34,435 nt of DNA from a virus. The stretch is taken from the IMG/VR virus record IMGVR_UViG_3300050139_000003, positions 1 to 34,435 of that record. One strand, written 5' to 3'. The notes beneath the pieces are model-generated. The model worked only from the letters and a program-made list of their open reading frames with translations, was not told the DNA's origin and did no database searches. Below, piece by piece: positions 14,931 through 23,997 of the stretch (position 1 is its first letter; every line of letters starts with the position of its first letter). Made by a program: the position numbers and the translations under genes.

Positions 14931-15881
14931 ATGGCAGCAATTACGCAACCAGGTGGATCAATTTCTTCGGGGATGCCTACACCAGATCAGTTCCCTGTTT
15001 CTGGTAGTATCGGGGCAGTTGATTACCAAGCCTACCAAGCAGCAATGCAGGCATGGCAAGGTAGGAATCAGGCCCCAAGGGCACAGAGTAACCCCTTTGC
15101 CTATGGTCCTCTTTCAGATGAAGCAAAAGCAGAAGCTGAGGCTACAGCACGTCAAAATGCCTTAGACCTACAAGCTGCTCAGGTTAAACAGGCTACCAAA
15201 GTAGCCAATACACCCCTGTATTCTGCTTCTGCTGCACCTATTTCCAGTGGTGTAATTGGTGGTAGTGTGGTATCTGGTGGTGGTACTCAAGTTGGTGGTG
15301 GAACTGGCACATCTGCTGGTACTAATTTAACTCCTTGGGATCAGCAACGAGGAACAGCAGCAACTACTCTTGCTTCCACTATGAACCCAAGTAATGACCC
15401 CTCTAATCTGTATAGAGATAAGATGGCTTCTATGGTGAATGGACAATTCTCTCCAGATGATCCCTCTTATCAATTCAGACTTAATCAGGGCCAACAAACA
15501 TTAGAAAGAAGTTTAGGAGCTAGGGGTCTTTTACAATCTGGTAATGCTGGTGCTGAACTACAAGCATATGGGCAAAATACCGCATCAACAGAGTATGGTG
15601 CTCAATTTGCAAGATTATTAAGTGGTCTTACTGGTGTAGAAAGTCAATATAATAGTCAACAACAACGACTAATGTCTATGGCAGGTGTTGGTGCTGATCC
15701 TACTGCTAGTGGTACTCTTGGGGTAGCACAAACTAATGCTGCTACACAGCAGGCACAGGTTGGGGTTAATGCAGCGCAAGTTGGTGTTAATCAACAGAAG
15801 GTCTCTAATGACTTTACTTCACAGATGGCGGGTATTGGTCAAGGTGGAAGTAGTAATATTTGGGCAAATATTTGGGGATAA
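14931..15881 (+). CDS. DNA transfer/ejection protein candidate
   Basis: 316 residues. The N-terminal half is low complexity, rich in Ala, Gln, Gly and Ser. The C-terminal half contains D-P-S-Y-Q-F-R-L-N-Q-G-Q-Q-T-L-E-R-S and A-R-G-L-L-Q-S-G-N-A-G, followed by Y-G-Q-N-T-A-S-T-E-Y. This segment recurs in phage proteins annotated as DNA transfer or ejection proteins. It ends with Ala/Gln/Val repeats (Q-A-Q-V-G-V-N-A-A-Q-V-G-V-N). It opens a run of three genes with one- to three-base gaps that likely encode internal virion proteins ejected with the DNA. Confidence 0.6.
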   Translation: MAAITQPGGSISSGMPTPDQFPVSGSIGAVDYQAYQAAMQAWQGRNQAPRAQSNPFAYGPLSDEAKAEAEATARQNALDLQAAQVKQATKVANTPLYSASAAPISSGVIGGSVVSGGGTQVGGGTGTSAGTNLTPWDQQRGTAATTLASTMNPSNDPSNLYRDKMASMVNGQFSPDDPSYQFRLNQGQQTLERSLGARGLLQSGNAGAELQAYGQNTASTEYGAQFARLLSGLTGVESQYNSQQQRLMSMAGVGADPTASGTLGVAQTNAATQQAQVGVNAAQVGVNQQKVSNDFTSQMAGIGQGGSSNIWANIWG

Positions 15882-15884
15882 TAA

Positions 15885-17027
15885 ATGGCTACTCTACAAG
15901 AAATGGCTAGTGGTGTAGGTCCTAGTGGGAACTACATAGGAACTCCTGGAGATGTTTGGCTAGGTGGAAGTGCACCTGAAACTTACACTGACCCCACTAC
16001 AGGTAAACTATATAATCAAGATTTTTATCAACATCAGTATCAGCAATCCTTACAGGAACAGGCTACTATTGATGCCAAAGATGCTCAAGATAAAAAGGAT
16101 TACCAAGATTGGCAAACAGCCACAAAACTCAAACAAGCGGTAAAAGATAGCCAAGACCAAAAAACAGGACAGATGTTAGATAGTTCCTTGGCAGATAATT
16201 TATCTAAGGCTGCCGCAGATATTATTGGTTATGGAGATATGAAGAAAGGGTTTGAAACTCTTGCCCTTTCTAAAAAATACCAAGATAGTGCAGATGCTTC
16301 TCAGAAAGAGGATGTTGCTCTAGCAGGTTCTAAAATGAGTTTGGGTAATGATATACTTGCCACAGTTAATGATGAAGCTTCTTTTCAAAATGCAAAAGTA
16401 CAAATGGCCGGACTTGGCCCTACCTTTGCTATTCCTCCACAATATACTACTTATGATGATAATGCTAAAAATTGGGTGGACAATAGACGACAATTTAGTG
16501 CTCGTGGTATTGCCGCTGCAAAAGTACAACTGGCTACACAAACTGCTGCCCTTAACGCAGAGACCCAGGCTAATAGAGTATTAACTGAACAAGCAAAGAC
16601 TCAACAAACGGAAAGAGATGAGGCATTGGCAAGAAATCCTAAACAGAAGATTCTTGCTCCAGCAGACCAAGCAGAATACCAATCTCAACTGAGTACTTTT
16701 ATTCCTGATACTTGGGGTAAGGTTGATACTCCAAATGACAAGGCAGCGGCCACTCAAAACTGGTATGATAAGACTGCATTATACCAATCTCAAGGCATGC
16801 CACTAGATCAAGCTAAAATTAAGGCTGCTGGAGATGTTAAATCTCAATTTAGTTCTGAAGGTAAGTTTGTCCCTCAGGCAAAAGGAACTACTATCACCAA
16901 TCCCACAATAGGAGGAAACGGAGTATTGCAAACTACTGCTCCTAAGACACAAGCAGATTTTAATGCCATACCTAGTGGAGCATTATATATTAATCCGTCT
17001 GATGGTAAGACTTACAAGAAGAAATAA
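15885..17027 (+). CDS. Internal virion protein candidate, helical
   Basis: 380 residues, Ala/Gln/Lys/Asp-rich and predicted helical (D-A-K-D-A-Q-D-K-K-D-Y-Q-D-W, later L-A-T-Q-T-A-A-L-N-A-E). No catalytic motif or signal peptide. A short Thr/Pro/Gly-containing N-terminus is followed by long helices and a final segment N-P-S-D-G-K-T-Y-K-K-K. The position between two probable ejection proteins and the composition suggest an internal virion protein. I do not recognise a named family. Confidence 0.5.
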   Translation: MATLQEMASGVGPSGNYIGTPGDVWLGGSAPETYTDPTTGKLYNQDFYQHQYQQSLQEQATIDAKDAQDKKDYQDWQTATKLKQAVKDSQDQKTGQMLDSSLADNLSKAAADIIGYGDMKKGFETLALSKKYQDSADASQKEDVALAGSKMSLGNDILATVNDEASFQNAKVQMAGLGPTFAIPPQYTTYDDNAKNWVDNRRQFSARGIAAAKVQLATQTAALNAETQANRVLTEQAKTQQTERDEALARNPKQKILAPADQAEYQSQLSTFIPDTWGKVDTPNDKAAATQNWYDKTALYQSQGMPLDQAKIKAAGDVKSQFSSEGKFVPQAKGTTITNPTIGGNGVLQTTAPKTQADFNAIPSGALYINPSDGKTYKKK

Positions 17028-17029
17028 AT

Positions 17030-20000
17030 ATGCCTCTTGACTTTTCTAATCAAGGTGAACAAGTACAACAAGACCAACCAGACTTTAGTTCTGGTGGAAC
17101 TCCTATGGACTTTAGTTCCCAGGGAACTCCTGTGTCTTCTCCAAGTCTTCTAAGAAAGGTGGGAGATACAGCAATAGATATTGGAGACTTTGTTACTGCT
17201 GCTCCTGGAATGGTATTGTCTGGGTTAAAGGACTTAGGTACTCGTATAGGAACAATTGCTGCTGGTGCCTCTCGTGAGGAACAGGATAAGGCAGCAGCAC
17301 AGGCAGCACAGGATATTCCTCAATACCTGCAAGCACCTGTTTCTTACTTTCTTGACAAACTAGGAATTAGTAAAACTGATAATCCAACTATTGTTGCTAA
17401 AGGTTTAGATATACTTACCAAGGGTATAGAAAAGGGTGGAGACTGGGTAGAGAAGGAAACTGGGGGCCTTGTAACTAGTGGAGCATTTAAATCGCTCACA
17501 GGTTACGAAATGGCTGCTGCTGCTGGATATGGCACTGTTAAGGCGGGGGGAGGTCTTGTAAATAAAATAACCGCCCCTAAAGAAGTTCCTGCTCCAATTG
17601 ATGATATGTTTGCTAAGGCAGCAGATGAAGTTAAACCAGTTGAAACTCCTCAGGACTTCTCTGGTAATGGAGTAATACAACCAGAAGCACAGCAAAATCT
17701 CCCCTTTACTGGAGACATACAAGGTCTGGAAAGACAGAAGGATATGTTTACTCCTCAAGCACAAGAACATCTTGATGCTACTTCTAACCAAGGAGATTTA
17801 TTTAACAAGTCTCAAGGAGCAGTACAACCAGTTACAACTGAGGCTATTGTTCAAAATGTAGAAGCTAAGCCTATTCCAGAGCAGTCTCCTATAGAGCAGT
17901 CTGCTGTGCAGGACTCTCTTACTCAAGATGTAGAACAGAAGTTACAACAGTCCTCTTTACCACAGGAAAGTAAACCTACCTCTATTAGTGATGAAATTCT
18001 AGCAGAACATAATAGACTTCTAGGAGATACACAAGCACAAGTAAATCCTGATGCTGGAGTTGGTGGTAAACAAGGTGGTGCTATCGGTTTTAAACCAGAT
18101 GAACCTACTCTCCAAGATAAAGCTAAAACTATGTCTTTGGAAGATTGGTCCAAAGAGGCTGCTAAAACATATCCTCAATATGCAGACAATCCTATGATTG
18201 CTGCTAAGGTATATGACCAACTTCGTCCCATAGAACCTATACCTAAAGAAATTAACAATGTTAAGCAACTTGTTAATGAAAAGATTAAAGATTGGGATGG
18301 TCAAGGTAATGTTGACCAACGTACAGTCATGCAAGGAACAAATACTCTAGAGAAACTTCTTCCTAAAGAAGCAGATAGAGTTGCTTTATACGATAAGATT
18401 GACCAAGGTACAGATACTACAAGTCCAGGTGCAAGATTGTATCGTGGTCTTGCAGATACTATCTGGAAACGTGCGGCAGATGCCGGTGTAGTTAAGTCTT
18501 ATGTTAGTGACTACATTACTCATATGTATGACTTCGGTAGACAAAGTAAATCTGATGCAATGACTGCTTTATACAGATTTGCAGATAATCTAGAAGTTAC
18601 TCGTGGCGCTGGTATGTCAACCAAGTCTCAGTTTGCTAGAGAGCGTACTTTTCAGACTATTAAAGAGGCTGCTGATAAAATGGGGCTTAAGCCCTTAACT
18701 ACAGATGTTTCTAAGGTATATCAAGCCTATGCTACATCTATGCTTAAAGCAGTTAATAATAAAAGACTGATAGAGGAACTTGGTACTGTTAAGGGCAAGG
18801 ATGGTTACTCTGCTATTATTGACAGACCTAAAGATGGCACCGTTCCTAGAGGATATACTACAGTTAATCATCCACAATGGATAGGTAAACTAGTAGATAC
18901 GTCTATCGCTCCTACCCTACAAAGTATGTTTGATAACTATAATCCTCATGCCTTAACTAGAATTGCCCACTCTGTAAGTATTATGGCAAAGACAAGTATT
19001 TTTTCTTTCTCTGCTTTCCATCCCATGTCTCTAGTACAGGCATTGGCTGGTGCATCAAGAGGAACAAGTCCACTTACAGAGGGTATTAAACTATATAAAG
19101 AGTTTAAGAATAGTCCTGGTGGGGATTTAGTAGAGACTTTACAGAGAGGTGGCTTGGAAATTGGTCATCCCCCAATTGATCTTAACCCAACTGTTGCACA
19201 AGCACTTGTTGATACAAGTTCTAAGTTTATGGATAAAATAGTTCCCGGTCTTGGTTGGACTACTAAAGCTCCTTATGCTCTTGCAAAAGGACTACAACAG
19301 ATTATCTTTGGTCAAATACAGACAACCTTTAAATTAGGTATTGCTTCTCAGGAATTTGCAAGGCTTACACTAAAAGGAATACCAGAGCGTAAGGCGGCAG
19401 AGATGGCTTCTACTTTTGCCAATGATATGCAGGGTGGATTGAACTGGCGTAGAATTGCTCTTGATGCAGACACTAAACTTGGCAGTGACTTGGCTAATTT
19501 TCTAGCTTCTAAACAAGGGCAGTATCACGCCCAAATATGGGCACTTGCCCCAGACTGGACAGTAGCAACTGCTCGTTCTTGGCTTGGTGCTATTCGTAAA
19601 GGGAAAGACCCTGCTGAGAAATTAATGTATACTAAATATCTTGCACAGTCTGCTGTAATTACTGCTTTGGTTATGGACTCTCTAAATATGCACTACTCTG
19701 GGAGACACTTCTGGCAGAATGATGATCCTACTACTGTGGATATGGGAGATGGTCGTAAGTTACAAGTTAATAAGCACTTTATGGAAGGTATACACTGGCT
19801 CAGAGATTTTGACCAAACAATGCTAAATAAAATGGGAAGTGTTCCTTCTGAGTTCTTTGCACAAGCAATGAATAAGGAATATCTTTCTAATCAAGGTGCT
19901 CCAGATATTGTAAAGAAGCAGACTCAAATACAGCAACTATTAGAACCAAAGTCTAAAGTACAGGAAATAGCTGGAAATACTTTGAAAAGAGTGCAGCATA

Positions 20001-20149
20001 TGGGAAGTAGGTTTGTTCCTATTACTGCTCAGAATGTACTTGCTGGTACTCCAGAGCAAGCATTGTCTGGGTTTGCTGGTTTACCTATTCGTGGGAGAAC
20101 CACAGAAGAGAAAGTAAACGAGAAGATGCAAAGATTGATGGGGTTATAA
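17030..20149 (+). CDS. Large internal virion/ejection protein
   Basis: 1039 residues, the longest ORF here. It begins with repeats of the D-F-S-x-Q-G-x-P-V kind (residues 4-40), a likely flexible tail. A Gln/Glu/Pro-rich linker follows at about 200-340. The C-terminal 600 residues are helical with aromatic-rich parts (F-S-F-S-A-F-H-P-M-S-L-V-Q-A-L) and amphipathic helices suited to crossing the cell envelope (L-A-K-G-L-Q-Q-I-I-F-G). No lysozyme or protease motif is evident. Position after the tail genes and size match the largest ejected core protein of podoviruses. The identification is by context. Confidence 0.55.
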   Translation: MPLDFSNQGEQVQQDQPDFSSGGTPMDFSSQGTPVSSPSLLRKVGDTAIDIGDFVTAAPGMVLSGLKDLGTRIGTIAAGASREEQDKAAAQAAQDIPQYLQAPVSYFLDKLGISKTDNPTIVAKGLDILTKGIEKGGDWVEKETGGLVTSGAFKSLTGYEMAAAAGYGTVKAGGGLVNKITAPKEVPAPIDDMFAKAADEVKPVETPQDFSGNGVIQPEAQQNLPFTGDIQGLERQKDMFTPQAQEHLDATSNQGDLFNKSQGAVQPVTTEAIVQNVEAKPIPEQSPIEQSAVQDSLTQDVEQKLQQSSLPQESKPTSISDEILAEHNRLLGDTQAQVNPDAGVGGKQGGAIGFKPDEPTLQDKAKTMSLEDWSKEAAKTYPQYADNPMIAAKVYDQLRPIEPIPKEINNVKQLVNEKIKDWDGQGNVDQRTVMQGTNTLEKLLPKEADRVALYDKIDQGTDTTSPGARLYRGLADTIWKRAADAGVVKSYVSDYITHMYDFGRQSKSDAMTALYRFADNLEVTRGAGMSTKSQFARERTFQTIKEAADKMGLKPLTTDVSKVYQAYATSMLKAVNNKRLIEELGTVKGKDGYSAIIDRPKDGTVPRGYTTVNHPQWIGKLVDTSIAPTLQSMFDNYNPHALTRIAHSVSIMAKTSIFSFSAFHPMSLVQALAGASRGTSPLTEGIKLYKEFKNSPGGDLVETLQRGGLEIGHPPIDLNPTVAQALVDTSSKFMDKIVPGLGWTTKAPYALAKGLQQIIFGQIQTTFKLGIASQEFARLTLKGIPERKAAEMASTFANDMQGGLNWRRIALDADTKLGSDLANFLASKQGQYHAQIWALAPDWTVATARSWLGAIRKGKDPAEKLMYTKYLAQSAVITALVMDSLNMHYSGRHFWQNDDPTTVDMGDGRKLQVNKHFMEGIHWLRDFDQTMLNKMGSVPSEFFAQAMNKEYLSNQGAPDIVKKQTQIQQLLEPKSKVQEIAGNTLKRVQHMGSRFVPITAQNVLAGTPEQALSGFAGLPIRGRTTEEKVNEKMQRLMGL

Positions 20150-20150
20150 T

Positions 20151-21281
20151 ATGGCAGGAAATAGATTTCTACCACCACCTCCAGTAAGTAATGATCCCAA
20201 AGACCCTTCCTATAGAGATTGGTTTTATAAGTTACAACAGTTTCTATCTAATGCTGGAAATATATTATTCACTGCTCTAGACTTTACTGGTAGTAACCTT
20301 ACTTCTATAGCAACCCGCAACCACAATGATTTGCAGAATATACAGGGAGGTACGGCAACTGAGAGATACCACTTAACCTCTTCTCAAGCGGCTGCTATTG
20401 CTACTACAGGGGGTGTAGGTAGACCTGGGATAGACGGTGAGGATGGTGAGGATGGTTTCCCAATGCCAGGTCCACAGGGACCTAGTGGTGCTGCTGGTGC
20501 AGTAGGAGCTACTGGTCCACAAGGACCAATTGGATTTAGCATAGATGGTGAAGATGGTGCAGACGGTATGCCCATTCCTGGCCCAAGGGGTGCTACAGGG
20601 CCTACTGGAATTACAGGAATAACAGGTGCTCAGGGAGCAGTTGGTCCTGCTGTGTATTTAGAGGCTCCTGAGGCTGACGAACCTTTCACTATTCCAGGAC
20701 CGCGGGGTCTTCCTGGAACTATAGGACCAACAGGTATTACAGGTAGTCAAGGGCCTGTGGGTCCCCCAATCTATCTAGAGGCAGAGCAAGGAGAAGAAGG
20801 ACAGCAGGGTATACAAGGTTCTCAAGGTGTTCAAGGAATACAGGGAATTCAGGGTATTACTGGTGCTACAGGAACAACCGGCAGTAGTGGTCCACAGGGA
20901 CCGCAGGGTATAGTTGGAATTGGTCTTGATGGGACTGATGGTGATGATGGTGTCCCCATACCTGGTCCTCGGGGAGCACAGGGGATTCAAGGGGTTCAAG
21001 GTAATGCAGGAACCAACGGAATAATTGGATATAACGGTATCCCTGGAGTGGATGGGGAAGAGGGGCCAGAGGGTTTCTCAATACCAGGAAATCAAGGTAT
21101 ACAGGGGCCTATCGGGGCAACTGGAAATCCTGGTACTACTGGAGCGCAAGGTCCTATGGGACCCGCAATATTCTTAGAGGCTGATAGTGGGGAAGACGGC
21201 ATGATGGGTCCTCCTGGGGTAAGTAGTACAGGTGGAACAAGTACAGGTGGTGACATTCTGCGTACTCAGATATTTTCATAG
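20151..21281 (+). CDS. Collagen-like tail fibre protein
   Basis: 376 residues. The N-terminus has R-N-H-N-D-L-Q-N-I-Q-G-G-T and Y-H-L-T, a usual phage fibre module. From about 93 to 355 it is Gly-X-Y collagen-like sequence that should form a trimeric rod. The rod is interrupted by two recurring modules. One is D-G-E-D-G-x-D-G-x-P-x-P-G-P at about 95, 132, 260 and 300 (the last diverged); the other is P-x-(I/V)-(Y/F)-L-E-A at about 166, 206 and 338. These may be hinges or trimer registers. It ends in a Gly/Ser/Thr segment. It likely attaches to the virion by the N-terminus and carries a receptor tip made by another gene. Confidence 0.8.
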   Translation: MAGNRFLPPPPVSNDPKDPSYRDWFYKLQQFLSNAGNILFTALDFTGSNLTSIATRNHNDLQNIQGGTATERYHLTSSQAAAIATTGGVGRPGIDGEDGEDGFPMPGPQGPSGAAGAVGATGPQGPIGFSIDGEDGADGMPIPGPRGATGPTGITGITGAQGAVGPAVYLEAPEADEPFTIPGPRGLPGTIGPTGITGSQGPVGPPIYLEAEQGEEGQQGIQGSQGVQGIQGIQGITGATGTTGSSGPQGPQGIVGIGLDGTDGDDGVPIPGPRGAQGIQGVQGNAGTNGIIGYNGIPGVDGEEGPEGFSIPGNQGIQGPIGATGNPGTTGAQGPMGPAIFLEADSGEDGMMGPPGVSSTGGTSTGGDILRTQIFS

Positions 21282-21290
21282 GAAGAACAG

Positions 21291-21653
21291 ATGGCAACTT
21301 TTACAGGGAAACGAAAATTAAGTGGTTCAACTAGCGGAATGCCAATTAAGGTAGTGGCAATAGCCACCCTTGGTACTACTATTCATACAGCGGTAGCAGG
21401 TACTACAGCAGGAACATTTGATGAGATATGGTTGTTCGCGTTCAACTCTGATACAGTGGACAGGGTATTAACTCTTGAGTGGGGAAGTGCAACCGCCCCT
21501 GACCAGAATATTATTGTAACTATTGCTACCAAGTCTGGCCTTTTGTTAGTTGCTCCTGGACTTATTCTTCAAAATTCTTTAGTAGTGACTGCCTTTGCAA
21601 GTGCAGCTAATGTAATAACAATATCAGGTTTTGTAAATACCATGACTGACTAA
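21291..21653 (+). CDS. Small virion protein, beta-rich
   Basis: 120 residues. Sequence alternates Val/Ile/Thr strands with a middle D-E-I-W-L-F-A-F-N-S-D and L-T-L-E-W-G-S-A-T-A-P-D. Similar small proteins of about this length occur in phage tail-fibre regions and are annotated as structural. Positioned between the collagen-like fibre and the Gly-rich adhesin, with GGAAGAACAG before the ATG. It may be a fibre connector or tip component; no direct proof. Confidence 0.5.
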   Translation: MATFTGKRKLSGSTSGMPIKVVAIATLGTTIHTAVAGTTAGTFDEIWLFAFNSDTVDRVLTLEWGSATAPDQNIIVTIATKSGLLLVAPGLILQNSLVVTAFASAANVITISGFVNTMTD

Positions 21654-21655
21654 AT

Positions 21656-22504
21656 ATGACTGATTTCCTTGTATATTATAGACGCACACGACATCCTGGG
21701 TATATCTCTGGCATTAGACCAGATTTAACCCCTAAAACATCCTCAGTAGAGTATCTTGTTGTTGCTGGAGGAGGTAGTGGATACTCTGGAAATGGCGGTG
21801 GTGGGGGTGCAGGAGGGTTTCTAACATCAACAGGATTTGCTGTAGCATCTGGTTCACCTATTACTGTGACTGTGGGTGCTGGTGGGTTGGGTTCCAGTTC
21901 TTCTAACAGTGGTAATAATTCTGTTTTCAGTTCAATCACAGCTACTGGTGGTGGTGGGGGTGGCGGGACTAGTGTTAACGGCAAGTCTGGTGGGTCTGGT
22001 GGTGGTAGTGGTGGGAGTGGTGGTGGTGGTGCCGCTTCTCCAGCAGGACAGGGAAATATAGGAGGAAACGGGGCGGCCAATGCTACTGGTGGTGGTGGGG
22101 GTGCTAGTGCAGCAGGTGTTTCCGGGGTGACCCTTGTGAGTAACGGAGCTGGAGGAGGTGGGATTAGTTCCTCTATAACAGGGCTAGCTGTAACTTATGC
22201 TGGTGGGGGTGGAGGAGGAGGTGTAGTAGGTCTTGCCACACCTGGAGTAGGTGGGTCTGGAGGTGGTGGGTCTGGTAGTGGTAGTGGAGTAGGAACAGCA
22301 GGAACAGCAAATACTGGTGGGGGTGGTGGTGGTGGTTATAATGCAACAGGAAACATAGGTGGAGGTGGTGGGTCTGGTATTGTAGTTATAAGATACTCGA
22401 CTACATATGCCTTAGCAACTTCTACCACAGGTAGTCCAATTTATAGTAATGCTGGTGGATATCATATTTACACTTGGACTTCCAGCGGCACCATAACTTT
22501 TTAA
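21656..22504 (+). CDS. Glycine-rich adhesin-like fibre tip protein
   Basis: 282 residues. V-E-Y-L-V-V-A-G-G-G-S-G-Y starts a long Gly-rich region with blocks of six or more Gly and Ser separated by short strands, ending G-G-G-S-G-I-V-V-I-R-Y. This is the pattern of phage Gly-rich receptor-binding tips, which are thought to pack as polyglycine-II helices. The last 35 residues (Y-H-I-Y-T-W-T-S-S-G-T-I-T-F) form a beta end. The gene starts two bases after the previous stop. It is a likely receptor-contact protein. The GGTGGT-rich DNA gives a Pro-rich antisense ORF that is not a gene. Confidence 0.75.
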   Translation: MTDFLVYYRRTRHPGYISGIRPDLTPKTSSVEYLVVAGGGSGYSGNGGGGGAGGFLTSTGFAVASGSPITVTVGAGGLGSSSSNSGNNSVFSSITATGGGGGGGTSVNGKSGGSGGGSGGSGGGGAASPAGQGNIGGNGAANATGGGGGASAAGVSGVTLVSNGAGGGGISSSITGLAVTYAGGGGGGGVVGLATPGVGGSGGGGSGSGSGVGTAGTANTGGGGGGGYNATGNIGGGGGSGIVVIRYSTTYALATSTTGSPIYSNAGGYHIYTWTSSGTITF

Positions 22505-22517
22505 TAGGAGTAGGAAA

Positions 22518-22892
22518 ATGGCAGCAAATAAAATTATAGCAGTAGGTCCAGTAGCAATGTCGGCAACTTTAACAACTAATATTATGAATGGTAATGTTAC
22601 TTCTTTGGCAGGTCCAGTTGGATTTACTATGACCCAACCTTACCTCATTATTCGCCATATTCGTATTGTGAATAAGACGGCAGGTGCTGTAACCTTCTCA
22701 TTATGGAAGGGAGCAACTGGTGGGAACTCTGCTGGTACTGAGGTAGTTGGGACTGCTCTTAGTGTAGCTGCTAATAGTGCTTATGACTGGTATGGTATGA
22801 TGCGCTTCGATGCTGCTGACTTTTTAGTTGGTGGGGCAAGTGCAGGAACATCATTGGCATTCCAAGCAGAGGGTGAAATAGGTCTTATCTAG
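22518..22892 (+). CDS. Small virion protein, Ala/Val-rich
   Basis: 124 residues, beta-rich, with L-I-I-R-H-I-R-I-V-N-K-T and S-L-W-K-G-A-T-G-G. Proteins like this occur in phage tail regions near adhesins. AATAGGAGTAGG precedes the ATG. The TAG stop is one base before the next ATG. Function unknown; probably part of the tail fibre or virion surface. Confidence 0.5.
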   Translation: MAANKIIAVGPVAMSATLTTNIMNGNVTSLAGPVGFTMTQPYLIIRHIRIVNKTAGAVTFSLWKGATGGNSAGTEVVGTALSVAANSAYDWYGMMRFDAADFLVGGASAGTSLAFQAEGEIGLI

Positions 22893-22893
22893 T

Positions 22894-23163
22894 ATGAATA
22901 AGTTCTTCCATGATATTATTACAGATATAACTGGCAACGACTATGATGTGTCAAAGATACTGTGGATTATCGGCGTTATTAGTTTTATTGTATACGCTGG
23001 TATTCACATCTATCTGAATCATATCTTTGACCCCATGTTATATGGTACTGGGTTAGGCGCAGCCTTAGGTGGGGGTGGATTTGCAGTACAACAACGTAAT
23101 AAAGAGCAACAACCGGCAGGGATTATTCCGCCAAAACCAGAAGAGATAAATAAGGAGAATTAA
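22894..23163 (+). CDS. Holin-like small membrane protein
   Basis: 89 residues. After a polar N-terminus there is a strong hydrophobic helix (I-L-W-I-I-G-V-I-S-F-I-V-Y-A-G-I at about 22-37), a short loop, then a Gly/Ala-rich second span (L-G-A-A-L-G-G-G-G-F-A-V), and a charged Pro/Glu tail. Two spans and a charged C-terminus fit a class II holin or a similar virion membrane protein. It lies in front of the DUF5675-like gene, where lysis functions are expected. A holin role is inference. Confidence 0.5.
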   Translation: MNKFFHDIITDITGNDYDVSKILWIIGVISFIVYAGIHIYLNHIFDPMLYGTGLGAALGGGGFAVQQRNKEQQPAGIIPPKPEEINKEN

Positions 23164-23412
23164 ATGTCAGGATATAGGCTTGCGCCATTAGCACCATTTT
23201 ATAAGGCAGTAGCAATTGTAAAAAGTGATACTACTGTATTTCCGGCAACTCGTGGAATTTATGTTGGAGTGGCTGGTGATTTAAATATTGTAATGCACGA
23301 AGGAGGTTCCCCTGTAGTCTTTAAAGCTGTCCCGGTGGGAGTTTTAAATGTCTGTGCTATACAAGTATATAGTGCAAATACTACTGCTACAGATATGGTT
23401 GCTCTATATTAA
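23164..23412 (+). CDS. Small conserved phage structural protein
   Basis: 82 residues. Contains A-T-R-G-I-Y-V-G-V-A-G-D-L-N-I-V-M and F-K-A-V-P-V-G-V-L, and ends A-T-D-M-V-A-L-Y. This pattern recurs in many tailed phages as a small structural protein; its place in the virion varies or is unknown. ATG follows the preceding TAA immediately, with AAGGAG upstream. Confidence 0.6.
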   Translation: MSGYRLAPLAPFYKAVAIVKSDTTVFPATRGIYVGVAGDLNIVMHEGGSPVVFKAVPVGVLNVCAIQVYSANTTATDMVALY

Positions 23413-23421
23413 GGGGTTTAT

Positions 23422-23814
23422 ATGAGTGTTGGCATGGAAAAACAAGATCATCGTGATACAGACCATTGGCAACTTGACAAGCATATTCCTATATCCTTGT
23501 TAGCGGCTCTATTTTTCCAATTAATTATCTTTATAGCACTATTTGCTACGCTAATGGAGAGGGTTACTGTATTGGAGAGGGATCAAACCTCTATCTCGGC
23601 ACTTCCTGAACGCTTGGCTAGTCTAGAAGCACAGGTATCTAACACTAATGATACCTTACGGGACATACGAGATGATGTAAGAGCATTTCATCTAACTGAT
23701 GTACAATCTAGTAAGGCACTAAGGTCTGATCTATATAGTTATAGACCCATTCCAGAGCAGACTACACCAAAGATACATAAATCAGATAAAGTAACTCCTA
23801 TTCCAGAACATTAG
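23422..23814 (+). CDS. Single-span membrane protein with coiled coil
   Basis: 130 residues. A charged cytoplasmic-looking start is followed by one span (I-S-L-L-A-A-L-F-F-Q-L-I-I-F-I-A-L-F-A) at about 24-43, then a coiled-coil stretch (L-E-R-D-Q-T-S-I-S-A-L-P-E-R-L-A-S-L-E) and a Pro/Lys-rich tail. This could be an inner-membrane lysis regulator or a holin partner. It is not the spanin, because an Rz/Rz1 pair exists on the other strand. TAG stop, two bases before the next ATG. Confidence 0.5.
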   Translation: MSVGMEKQDHRDTDHWQLDKHIPISLLAALFFQLIIFIALFATLMERVTVLERDQTSISALPERLASLEAQVSNTNDTLRDIRDDVRAFHLTDVQSSKALRSDLYSYRPIPEQTTPKIHKSDKVTPIPEH

Positions 23815-23816
23815 TT

Positions 23817-23996
23817 ATGATTTTACCAATACCTGAGGGGCAGACTAGTTTGTGCTATTCTTGTAAATACCATGACTGGGAGATTGAGGTAGGTTTGTCT
23901 TCTTCCAGGGTTGTATGGATTAATAAATGTTTACATCCCTCAGAATTTGAAAGTGGGGATAATGTTACAGAATGTTTTGGGTACGAGAGGAAATGA
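23817..23996 (+). CDS. 59-residue cysteine-containing small protein
   Basis: Begins two bases after the previous TAG. It has C-Y-S-C near residue 12-15 and two further cysteines later (N-K-C-L-H-P and T-E-C-F-G-Y), a spacing that could hold one zinc ion. Stop TGA is one base before the ATG of the next gene, so the three genes are tightly packed. No family recognised with confidence; small Cys-rich proteins of this form occur in many phages. Confidence 0.55.
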   Translation: MILPIPEGQTSLCYSCKYHDWEIEVGLSSSRVVWINKCLHPSEFESGDNVTECFGYERK

Positions 23997-23997
23997 T

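Noticed and set aside
17405-17791. 128-residue minus-strand ORF inside the large virion protein gene
   Set aside because: Antisense to a long, clearly coding gene, with no recognisable motif or operon context.
21676-22080. 134-residue proline-rich ORF on the minus strand
   Set aside because: It is the complement of the Gly-rich adhesin coding repeats; composition follows from GGT/CCA repeats and it has no independent support.
23911-23997. Upstream start for the DUF5675-like gene
   Set aside because: It would overlap the small cysteine-containing gene; ATG 23998 has a good AGAGGAAA and follows the previous stop by one base.
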